DNA of 6,995 bases, taken from the NCBI GenBank assembly GCA_025360685.1, contig JANYBR010000525.1:1-6995 (forward strand). Reading direction: 5' to 3'. This stretch comes from Pseudomonadota bacterium (GTDB lineage: Bacteria > Pseudomonadota > Alphaproteobacteria > Micropepsales > Micropepsaceae). Positions 1 through 5,799 of this stretch are shown here, piece after piece. Every line of letters starts with the position of its first letter. Position 1 is the first letter of the stretch. The position numbers and the translations under genes are program-made. The notes under the pieces are model-generated. The model did not search any database and had not been told where the DNA came from. It was given only the letters and a program-made list of their open reading frames with translations.

Positions 1-119
1 CCGGACGCGAAGGCTGCCACCACTTTCTTGGCGTGCGCGACGTCGTCGGCCGACGGCGTGAAGGCCGCATTGATCGGCTCGACCTGATCAGGGTGGATCG
101 CGAGCATCCCGCAAAAGCC
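1..119 (-). repeat. Left arm of a perfect 119-base inverted repeat
   Basis: Position p pairs with 521-p: bases 1-119 are the exact reverse complement of 402-520, with no mismatch seen in a base-by-base comparison. Both arms are coding sequence of the same lyase segment. Base 120 against 401 is the first mismatch, followed by five more matching bases (121-125 against 396-400). The arm begins at the very first base of the window, so its true outer limit is unknown. Confidence 0.95.
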
Positions 120-401
120 TTCGCGCTGGGCCAGACGCGCGGCGCGCTCGAGACCCTTGGCGTCGCGAAAATCGGCGTGCAGGGTTTCGATGGCGTCGAC
201 TCCGGCCGCCTTCGCTGCAATCAGGACCAGCGCGCGCACCATTTTGTGAATGAAGAGGAACTCGCCATGCTCGTCACGGTTGGTCGTGGCGCCGATCGCC
301 GCGGAAAGATCCTCCGCGCCCCAGCTGAGCGCCGCCAGGCGCGGTGGCGGCGAGCGATAATCCTGCAAGGACAGAACAGCCGTCGGCGTTTCCGTCGCGA
401 C
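1..401 (-). pseudogene. Middle part of a CitE/HpcH-type CoA-ester lyase, minus strand, in conflict with its own C-terminus
   Basis: Read from 401 down to 3, the minus strand is open and encodes the middle of a citrate lyase beta-subunit-like (HpcH/HpaI aldolase superfamily) protein. In order one sees VATETPTAVLSLQDY, WGAEDLSAAIGA, GVDAIETLHADFRD, and then GFCGMLAIHPDQVEPINAAF at about 119-60. In this family the Glu of the ETP segment and the Asp of AEDL are the likely Mg2+ ligands, and both are present here. The family cleaves or forms C-C bonds of CoA thioesters such as malyl-, citramalyl- or citryl-CoA; the substrate cannot be told from this fragment. It runs off the window at base 1, and its natural 5' part is missing because at 402 the sequence switches to the opposite strand of the same gene. 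Joined to 402-641 it gives 174 continuous residues of a protein usually near 280-300. Fragment identity is secure; whether the break is biological or an assembly error is open. Confidence 0.8.
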
Positions 402-520
402 GGCTTTTGCGGGATGCTCGCGATCCACCCTGATCAGGTCGAGCCGATCAATGCGGCCTTCACGCCGTCGGCCGACGACGTCGCGCACGCCAAGAAAGTG
501 GTGGCAGCCTTCGCGTCCGG
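402..520 (+). repeat. Right arm of the 119-base inverted repeat
   Basis: This is the exact reverse complement of 1-119, separated from it by a 282-base unique spacer (120-401). The arm starts beside the palindrome CGTCGCGACG (393-402), which straddles the breakpoint. Coding sequence after 520 (the GKMLDQPHLKQA region) is unique in the window, so the plus-strand copy continues into the native gene end. Confidence 0.95.
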
Positions 521-620
521 CGCCGGCGTGGCCTCGCTCGCTGGCAAGATGCTCGATCAGCCGCACCTGAAGCAGGCACGTCATGTGCTGGCACTCGCCG
601 AAGCACTACAACGCAACATT

Positions 621-625
621 GGAGA
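621..625 (+). promoter_or_regulatory. Ribosome binding site that decides the TTG start of the isomerase-like gene
   Basis: GGAGA lies five bases before TTG at 631, a good Shine-Dalgarno match. It supports TTG 631 rather than the in-frame ATG at 583, whose extra 16 residues (MCWHSPKHYNATLETA) fall inside the lyase gene and do not resemble the start of a thioredoxin fold. Confidence 0.65.
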
Positions 626-630
626 CCGCA

Positions 631-1233
631 TTGGCCACGCTTGAGTTCTTCTTCGATTGCTCTTCGCCCTGGACCTATCTTGCCTTCACGAGAATCCAGC
701 CGATCGTGGCGCGCGTCGGTGCAAACATCGTTTGGAAGCCGATCCTGGTCGGCGGCGTGTTCAACGCGGTCAATCGCGACGTCTATGAGCGGCGCGCCAA
801 TCCCGATCCCCGCAAGGCCGCCTACAGCGCAAAGGATCTGCAGGATTGGGCGCGCTTGGCGGGCGTGAAGATCATCATGCCGCCGCCGGTCTTTCCGGTG
901 CGTGCCACTTTGGCGATGCGCTGTGCTCTGGCGGCTCAGGACGAAGGCAAGGTCGTCGAGTTCTCGCGCAGCTGCTTTGAGGCCTATTGGTCGGACGGTC
1001 AGGACATCAGCCTGCCGGAGATCATAAAGACCGTGTGCGCACAGGCGGGCCTCGCTGGCGACCGCATCCTGGAACGCTCTCAGACGCCCGGAATCAAGGA
1101 CCGCCTGCGTGCCAACACCGATGACGTCATCGCGCGCGGCGGCTTCGGCTCGCCGACCTTGTTCGTCAACGGTTCCGACATGTATTTTGGCAATGACCGC
1201 ATGGAGCTGGTCGAAGCCGCGTTGCGGCGCTGA
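631..1233 (+). CDS. 2-hydroxychromene-2-carboxylate isomerase-like protein (DsbA/GST-kappa fold)
   Basis: The 200-residue product has the HCCA isomerase/DsbA-family layout. The first beta strand LEFFFDCSSPWTYLAF (4-19) carries a Ser-Pro where DsbA has its CXXC, followed by a helical insertion. Near the end, GFGSPTLFVNG (171-181) holds the conserved cis-Pro (P175), and the YFGNDRMELVEAAL tail is typical. In characterised members such as NahD, Ser activates glutathione to isomerise hydroxychromene carboxylate during naphthalene breakdown; S12 is the matching residue here. Many relatives in alphaproteobacteria are of unknown substrate, so naphthalene use is not implied, and no aromatic-degradation genes are nearby. 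The TTG start at 631 is chosen because MATLEFFFD matches the usual family N-terminus and has GGAGA upstream. The start overlaps the lyase stop by 14 bases, which suggests coupling. The protein is expected to be cytoplasmic, as no signal peptide is seen. Confidence 0.88.
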   Translation: MATLEFFFDCSSPWTYLAFTRIQPIVARVGANIVWKPILVGGVFNAVNRDVYERRANPDPRKAAYSAKDLQDWARLAGVKIIMPPPVFPVRATLAMRCALAAQDEGKVVEFSRSCFEAYWSDGQDISLPEIIKTVCAQAGLAGDRILERSQTPGIKDRLRANTDDVIARGGFGSPTLFVNGSDMYFGNDRMELVEAALRR

Positions 1234-1251
1234 TCGTCAGGCGGGCTGTTC

Positions 1252-1983
1252 ATGGCATTCTTTGTGGAAACCAAGCCGGCCCGCGAACCGTTTCTGCGCG
1301 CTCCTATGTCGGTTTTCGGACTTATCGCGGTGCTGGTGGCAGCGCATGTGGCGCGTGTACTGGCACCGGCCGCCTTGTCGGAGCGGCTGCTGAACGACTA
1401 TTCGCTCAATCCGGCACGCTACTCGGCCCAGTTTCTTCAGCTGCACCACGCCGATCCCGGTTCTCTGCCCGACCGTATACTTCCCTTCTTCGGCTACATG
1501 CTGTTGCACGCGGACACGGCGCATATCGCCATCAACAGCCTCTGGCTGCTGGCTTTCGGTCCGGTGGTGGCGCGCCGGTTTGGCGGTGCTGCATTCATTC
1601 TGTTCTTCGCGCTCTGCGGTCTGGCGGGAGGCGCGTGCTATGTCGCGCTGAACTGGGGCCAGGATGCCAGCGTGATCGGTGCCTCCGGCGCGATCTCCGG
1701 ATTGATGGGCGCCGCCATCCGCATGATGCGTATTCGCCAGCCCTACCTGAACGCCGCGACCCTGCCGCTGGTGCCGATCTTCTCTTCCCAGGTGCTTGGC
1801 TTCACGGCCGTCTGGCTGGCCGTCAACCTCGTGACCGGAGTGGCCGGACTCGGCTTGGCAGGCCAATACCAGGCCATTGCGTGGCAGGACCATATGGGCG
1901 GCTATCTGGCCGGACTGCTCCTGGCCGGGCTGTTCGAACCCTGGTTCGGTCTGGCGGCAAAACGATCGCCTGGCGGTACTTGA
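1252..1983 (+). CDS. Rhomboid family intramembrane serine protease
   Basis: The 243-residue polytopic membrane protein has all the rhomboid landmarks. HADTAHIAIN (86-95) gives H86, H91 and N95 with the same spacing as H145, H150 and N154 of E. coli GlpG. GASGAISG (143-150) carries the nucleophile S145, and DHMGGYLAGLL (213-223) carries the catalytic H214. Hydrophobic segments lie near 19-38, 82-104, 110-132, 141-158, 172-198 and 207-230, consistent with a six-TM core. Rhomboids cut single-pass membrane proteins within the bilayer; the substrate is unknown. There is no cytoplasmic domain before TM1 beyond about 18 residues. The gene follows the isomerase-like gene by 18 bases, so they are probably co-transcribed. 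The Shine-Dalgarno match is weak (AGGCGGG, about 1239-1245). ATG 1306 (MSVFGL) is a possible later start, but it would leave almost nothing before the first membrane segment. Confidence 0.93.
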   Translation: MAFFVETKPAREPFLRAPMSVFGLIAVLVAAHVARVLAPAALSERLLNDYSLNPARYSAQFLQLHHADPGSLPDRILPFFGYMLLHADTAHIAINSLWLLAFGPVVARRFGGAAFILFFALCGLAGGACYVALNWGQDASVIGASGAISGLMGAAIRMMRIRQPYLNAATLPLVPIFSSQVLGFTAVWLAVNLVTGVAGLGLAGQYQAIAWQDHMGGYLAGLLLAGLFEPWFGLAAKRSPGGT

Positions 1984-2059
1984 AGGCGGTCCACCTCACC
2001 TTAGGTATAAGTGGTTGAGAAGCGCCGCTTTTCGCGCCTCCGCACCATGGAGCATGGCC

Positions 2060-2383
2060 ATGACCGATTCATCATCCGGCAACGCGATTCCGCCAGCAGA
2101 CGGCGCACCTGCCGGCGGTTCAATCCCGCAGCGTCCGCCCTTTCCGGCGGTTCGACTTCTTTACTCTATCGGCTTCGGACTGATCGCCTGGTTCGTGCTG
2201 CACATCGTCTTCGTTCTTGCGGTGGTGCAGTTAGTCGTGTTCGCCTTGAACGGAAAACTGAACGAGGAACTGCGGCAGTTCAGTCTGACGCTGGTTCAAT
2301 ATCTGTGGGAACTGCTCGCGTTCATCACGTTTGTCCGCGACGAACAACCATTTCCGATCGGTCCGTTTCCAAAGCATGCTTGA
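2060..2383 (+). CDS. DUF4389 family small membrane protein
   Basis: The 107-residue protein has a Pro/Gly/Ser-rich cytoplasm-like N-terminus (1-30), then one long or two short hydrophobic segments (33-63, LLYSIGFGLIAWFVLHIVFV and onward). These are followed by the family block NGKLNEELRQFSLTLVQYLW (64-83), a second hydrophobic stretch (LLAFITFV, 85-92) and the ending DEQPFPIGPFP. The G-K-x-N-E, YL..LLAFITF and E-x-PFPxxPFP pattern is what I recognise as DUF4389 (PF14333); its function is unknown. ATG 2060 has GGAG at 2049-2052 seven bases upstream; ATG 2054 (MAM...) is an in-frame alternative. It lies 76 bases after the rhomboid gene on the same strand, close enough to share transcription but possibly separate. 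No intrinsic terminator was seen directly after it. Confidence 0.82.
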   Translation: MTDSSSGNAIPPADGAPAGGSIPQRPPFPAVRLLYSIGFGLIAWFVLHIVFVLAVVQLVVFALNGKLNEELRQFSLTLVQYLWELLAFITFVRDEQPFPIGPFPKHA

Positions 2384-2653
2384 AGCGTCCGCGGTCACTC
2401 ATCAATCGGTGAATGAAAGTAGTTTGTTCATTGAAATTAGCTGCGAGTAAATTGCTGTTGCATATTGGGTACAAGCGTTCCTCTAAATCGCTCAGCGGAT
2501 TGATGCGCGCGATAATATCCTTGCCCGTCGCTTGAGCTTGCTCATATCGTCGTTTTGCCAAAATTGCGTCGTTCTGGGTCCATTCGGAAAGCGGATGGGA
2601 CGCGGTTAGCATAAAGATTTCGCCAGCAGCGGAATCGCAACGGGGAGCTCAAA
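2384..2653. other. AT-rich intergenic leader before the receptor gene
   Basis: This 270-base gap has no convincing gene. It is clearly richer in A/T than its surroundings: 21 of 60 bases at 2401-2460 are G or C. It must contain the promoter and any operator of the receptor gene, but I could not pick out a credible -35/-10 pair, a Fur-box-like palindrome or a riboswitch. The Shine-Dalgarno CGGGGAG (2641-2647) closes the region, six bases before ATG 2654. A minus-strand open frame (2325-2612) crosses it but lacks a ribosome binding site and overlaps the end of the DUF4389 gene. Confidence 0.5.
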
Positions 2654-5635
2654 ATGCCTGCAATGCGTACAGTCGCGACGACTCGGTCCGCCACCCTCGT
2701 CGGTGCGTTACTCCTTTCCACCGCCTTCACGGTACCTGCGTTTGCGCAGATCGAAACGGTGGTTGTGACAGCCGAAAAGCGCGTGCAAGACGTGCAGACC
2801 GTGCCGGTCGCCATCTCGGTGTTCGGCAGCGACAAGCGCGACGCGGTCGGCATCCAGTCCATTCAGGACATGACGAACTTCACGCCGGGCTTGCAGTACA
2901 GCACCTCGACGGACCGCATCTCGCTGCGCGGCGTCGGCCGCCTGACCAACGTGCTGTCGGCCGATGCGTCGGTGGCAAACTACGATGATGGTCTTTACGA
3001 GACCTTCGCGGTGGCTGCTGGGCGCTCCTCGCTGGACCTGGAACGCGTCGAAGTTTTGCGCGGACCGCAAGGCACCTTGTATGGCCGCAACGCCATCGCC
3101 GGCGCGCTGAACGAAATCACGCGTAAGCCGTCGTACGACGAAACCCAGGCTGAAATTCGCGGCATTTACGGCAACTACGGGCATTACACGGTCGAGGGCC
3201 GAGTCTCGGTTCCGATCGGCGACAACTGGGCGGCCAGTCTCTACGTCAACTGGGACAAGCAGGACCAGGGCTTTGCCAAGAACATCGTGCCCGGCATGCC
3301 GGAGGAATATGGCGTTCTCAACAACTGGTATGGCGATGGCCAGATCCAGGCCAAGTTCTTCGGCGGCAAGCTGGACATGTGGACCAAAATCCAGAGCGCC
3401 CGCTGGTATGAAGGCGCCGGCAACGCCGGTTCGCAGTCAGCCGGTTGGGACAAATTCGACAGTCCGACATATGAGTTCGGTACGGCCTCGACTGGGTTTA
3501 ACCCGGGCTATGGCTGCACGGCACCTGGCGCCACCTATGCTACGGCCAATACGACCGTGTCTAGTGCCACGAGCCCGCTACCGTTAGCGAGCGCGTGCCT
3601 TAATCCCGGTTTCAGTAGTCCGTGGAAGATTGCGCATACTGTCGCCTACAATGTGCGTTTGCCGGATTATGAGTCCCTGAACACTCAGTGGACGTGGCAC
3701 GCCCATAACTTCGACATCAAGTACATCGGCGGCGGTACCTACTACCACTACATTTTGACGGGCGGCACCAACAATGGCGGTGAAGGCTCAAATGCGAGAG
3801 CGCCCATCACCTCATATACGCTTGCTCCCAGCGGCCTCGTCGTCCATCCGACAGAAGCCTTCAACTACCAGGAACACAACGGCTTCATCAGCAACGAGTT
3901 GAACTTCGTTTCGACCAGCAATGGTTCGTTGCAGTGGCAGGCTGGTCTGTACCAATTCCAGCAGCACTATGTTCAGCCAGTCTACACGACGTCGTCGCCC
4001 GCTGGTGTTCCGGGCACTCTTGGTATTGCTGGACAGGCCCAGTGGGGATTGCCGTTCTTCAACCTCTTCAATGCCTTCTGCTCCAAGACTGGCGGTGTTT
4101 GCGCGCCGCAGGTTGGAACTGCCACAAATGATCCGACCGTACCGGCTACCGAAGCCTTCCGTCGCTTCGACAACCGGCCGTCGTTCCACGCATCTTCGGA
4201 TGCGGCCTACTTCCAGCTCGACTGGAAGGCGACTGACGAGCTGAAGTTCACGGGCGGCTTGCGCTTCTCGTCTGACCGCAAATACGGAACGGAAAATGTT
4301 CGTCTGCTGTGCTACGGTCCTGCAGGCTGCACATTGAATCAATTTGGCTTCCCGCTGATCGATGCGGCCGGATATGGCGTGTCGACTGACCTTACTCAGA
4401 TCGGCTCGGTGGTTTCGACGGGCACTCCGACTTTACCGAGGGGCGTCACCGGCATTACCACGTACAACGCGGCTACCGGCTTTGCTTCGCGCAACTATCA
4501 TTCGAGCTGGAGCGCGCTCACGGGCACGGCTGGTGTTGAGTGGACACCAGACGACAGCATGCTGGTCTACGGTAAGTATAGTCGTGGCTATAAATCAGGC
4601 GGTTTCAACGTTGGTATCTTCACCGTCCTGAGCTTCCAGCCATGGACTGCGGCAGAGAGCGTCGATTCGTTCGAAGTTGGTGCGAAGAAGACGTTCGGAG
4701 ACTGGCTCACAGCGGACGTGGCCGTGTTCCACTACCAGTACAACAACCTTCAGATTCCCGTGAGCATCGTGCAGTCGGCGGGCGGTTTGGCGCAGTCGAA
4801 CACGGCATTCTTCAACCTGCCGGCGGCGATTTCGCAAGGTGCCGAGCTTGAAACCATCATCTCGCCGATCACGGATCTGAACATCCTGTTCAACTATTCC
4901 TATTTGGATGCTCACGTCTCGCGCGGTCAGTTGGCGGATCCGGCCGATCCGAACGCCACGGCGCCAGGAGCAACGCCTGCTCTGACAGACGCCGCTTGTC
5001 TGACGAACTATGGCACGGTGTTCCAACCGTTCCCGGCAGCACCGTTCACGTCCGTCAATTTGAGCGCGATCTGCTCCAGAGACATCTACACCTCGGGTAT
5101 TGCGCCTGGACCGGGCGCACCGCTTGGTGGCCCCGGTGGCGTGGGCTGGAACAAGCCGCAGAACCTGCACGGCAACAGCTTGCCGAATGCATCGAAGAAC
5201 AAGGTCGCAATCAATGTGATGTACACGTTCCACTTCGACTTCGGCACGCTCACACCGTCCGTCAGCTATGTTTGGCGCGATGCCCAGTACGGCACTTTGT
5301 TCACGCGTTCGTACAACAAGGCACCGTCTTGGGATCAGTGGGATGCCCGCGTACGGTGGGTATCTGAAGACGATAACTGGGAAGCGATCATCTTCGGCAA
5401 GAACATCTTCAACAGGATCGGCTATGACGGTGGTGCCACCAGCACCCGGCTCGCTGGCACGGTCGATACGAACTGTGCAGGTGTCTTCACGGGAGCCCAG
5501 TGCAACTTCGTGCAGGGCGTCAACAATCCCGTCGGCTACGGCGCCGTCAGAGGCGAGAATGCCCAGGGCATAGTCTCGACCTACTCGGTCACACCACCTG
5601 CCACCTGGGGCATCGAGCTGCACTACAAGCTCTAA
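2654..5635 (+). CDS. TonB-dependent outer-membrane receptor
   Basis: The 993-residue product begins with a Sec signal peptide: positive MPAMRTVATTR, hydrophobic core 13-27, and likely cleavage AFA|Q after residue 31. A TonB-box-like ETVVVTAEK (34-42) comes next, then the plug domain (about 44-160) with PVAISVF, the DMTNFTPGLQ block, ISLRGVGR and the conserved RGPQGTLYGRNAIAG (136-150) followed by ITRKP. The rest is a 22-strand-type beta barrel with repeated aromatic/Gly strands (e.g. LVYGKYSRGYKSGGFN, 637-652). Such receptors use TonB/ExbBD energy to import siderophores, vitamins, sugars or other ligands; nothing adjacent identifies the ligand. Ten cysteines occur as five close pairs (288/315, 476/483, 553/559, 782/807, 941/950), probably in surface loops. 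The barrel ends in HYKL rather than the usual terminal Phe. ATG 2663 is a possible alternative start. A terminator follows directly, so the gene appears monocistronic. Confidence 0.96.
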   Translation: MPAMRTVATTRSATLVGALLLSTAFTVPAFAQIETVVVTAEKRVQDVQTVPVAISVFGSDKRDAVGIQSIQDMTNFTPGLQYSTSTDRISLRGVGRLTNVLSADASVANYDDGLYETFAVAAGRSSLDLERVEVLRGPQGTLYGRNAIAGALNEITRKPSYDETQAEIRGIYGNYGHYTVEGRVSVPIGDNWAASLYVNWDKQDQGFAKNIVPGMPEEYGVLNNWYGDGQIQAKFFGGKLDMWTKIQSARWYEGAGNAGSQSAGWDKFDSPTYEFGTASTGFNPGYGCTAPGATYATANTTVSSATSPLPLASACLNPGFSSPWKIAHTVAYNVRLPDYESLNTQWTWHAHNFDIKYIGGGTYYHYILTGGTNNGGEGSNARAPITSYTLAPSGLVVHPTEAFNYQEHNGFISNELNFVSTSNGSLQWQAGLYQFQQHYVQPVYTTSSPAGVPGTLGIAGQAQWGLPFFNLFNAFCSKTGGVCAPQVGTATNDPTVPATEAFRRFDNRPSFHASSDAAYFQLDWKATDELKFTGGLRFSSDRKYGTENVRLLCYGPAGCTLNQFGFPLIDAAGYGVSTDLTQIGSVVSTGTPTLPRGVTGITTYNAATGFASRNYHSSWSALTGTAGVEWTPDDSMLVYGKYSRGYKSGGFNVGIFTVLSFQPWTAAESVDSFEVGAKKTFGDWLTADVAVFHYQYNNLQIPVSIVQSAGGLAQSNTAFFNLPAAISQGAELETIISPITDLNILFNYSYLDAHVSRGQLADPADPNATAPGATPALTDAACLTNYGTVFQPFPAAPFTSVNLSAICSRDIYTSGIAPGPGAPLGGPGGVGWNKPQNLHGNSLPNASKNKVAINVMYTFHFDFGTLTPSVSYVWRDAQYGTLFTRSYNKAPSWDQWDARVRWVSEDDNWEAIIFGKNIFNRIGYDGGATSTRLAGTVDTNCAGVFTGAQCNFVQGVNNPVGYGAVRGENAQGIVSTYSVTPPATWGIELHYKL

Positions 5636-5661
5636 GCTCCAGTCTTGGGAGACAAGAAAAC

Positions 5662-5689
5662 GGGCGCCGGAAAACCGGCGCCCTTTTTT
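5662..5689 (+). terminator. Rho-independent terminator of the receptor gene
   Basis: There is a perfect 9-bp GC stem, GGGCGCCGG (5662-5670) pairing with CCGGCGCCC (5675-5683), closed by an AAAA tetraloop and followed at once by six T (5684-5689). It starts 26 bases after the receptor stop codon. The minus-strand side lacks an equally clean T-run, so it should act mainly on plus-strand transcripts. Confidence 0.95.
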
Positions 5690-5769
5690 GTTGTACACGG
5701 TCCGTCCTCTCGGGCTGCCATGCGGTAGCGAAGTCGCATCCGGTTTCGGCCCCGCCCCGGCTGGGCTAG

Positions 5770-5792
5770 CCTTCCCGCCGGCAAGCGGAAGG
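5770..5792 (+). promoter_or_regulatory. Leader hairpin covering the ribosome binding site of the aldo/keto reductase gene
   Basis: CCTTCCCGC (5770-5778) can pair with GCGGAAGG (5785-5792) over eight base pairs with one bulged C (5776) and the six-base loop CGGCAA. The 3' arm contains most of the Shine-Dalgarno GGAAGGA (5787-5793), which sits six bases before ATG 5800. The pairing is seen in the sequence; that it limits translation in the cell is inference. The rest of 5690-5799 is GC-rich and shows no clear promoter. Confidence 0.45.
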
Positions 5793-5799
5793 AACGGTC

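Larger units (their letters stand above)
402..644 (+). pseudogene. C-terminal end of the same CitE/HpcH-type CoA-ester lyase, plus strand
   Basis: These 80 codons plus stop encode a typical CitE-like C-terminus: GFCGMLAIHPDQVEPINAAF, TPSADDVAHAKKVVAAFAS, then GKMLDQPHLKQARHVLALAE, ending in GHA. The GxxGxxAIHPxQV and GKMxDxPHLKQA blocks are hallmarks of the family. The plus frame stays open upstream as far as base 33, but before 402 it is only the antisense of the lyase middle, so there is no native start or N-terminus here. The stop at 642-644 overlaps the next gene's start at 631 by 14 bases, so the intact gene was probably translationally coupled to the isomerase-like gene downstream. The first 119 bases of this segment are repeated inverted at 1-119. 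Confidence 0.85.

Noticed and set aside
33..401. Plus-strand open frame upstream of the lyase C-terminus
   Set aside because: It is open only because it is antisense to the lyase middle on the minus strand; its translation is Arg-rich and has no family features before base 402.
1..520. Inverted repeat as ends of an insertion sequence or an invertible promoter switch
   Set aside because: Both arms and the spacer are coding sequence of one housekeeping-type lyase; there is no transposase, recombinase or promoter between the arms.
1980..2011. Possible sigma-70-type promoter (TTGAAG and TATAAG) before the DUF4389 gene
   Set aside because: The spacing is 20 bases, too long for a standard promoter, and the -35 matches only four of six positions.
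2395..2416. Hairpin after the DUF4389 gene as a terminator
   Set aside because: TCACTCAT against GTGAATGA pairs imperfectly (one mismatch, one G-T) and is followed by AAGTAG rather than a T-run.
2325..2612. 95-codon minus-strand open frame as a gene
   Set aside because: It has no Shine-Dalgarno, overlaps the end of the DUF4389 gene by 59 bases and I do not recognise the protein; kept only as a finding about the gap.
4595..5698. 367-codon minus-strand open frame inside the receptor gene
   Set aside because: It is antisense to a well-supported TonB-dependent receptor, rich in Arg/Val/Asp as expected of a shadow frame, and it runs through the terminator.
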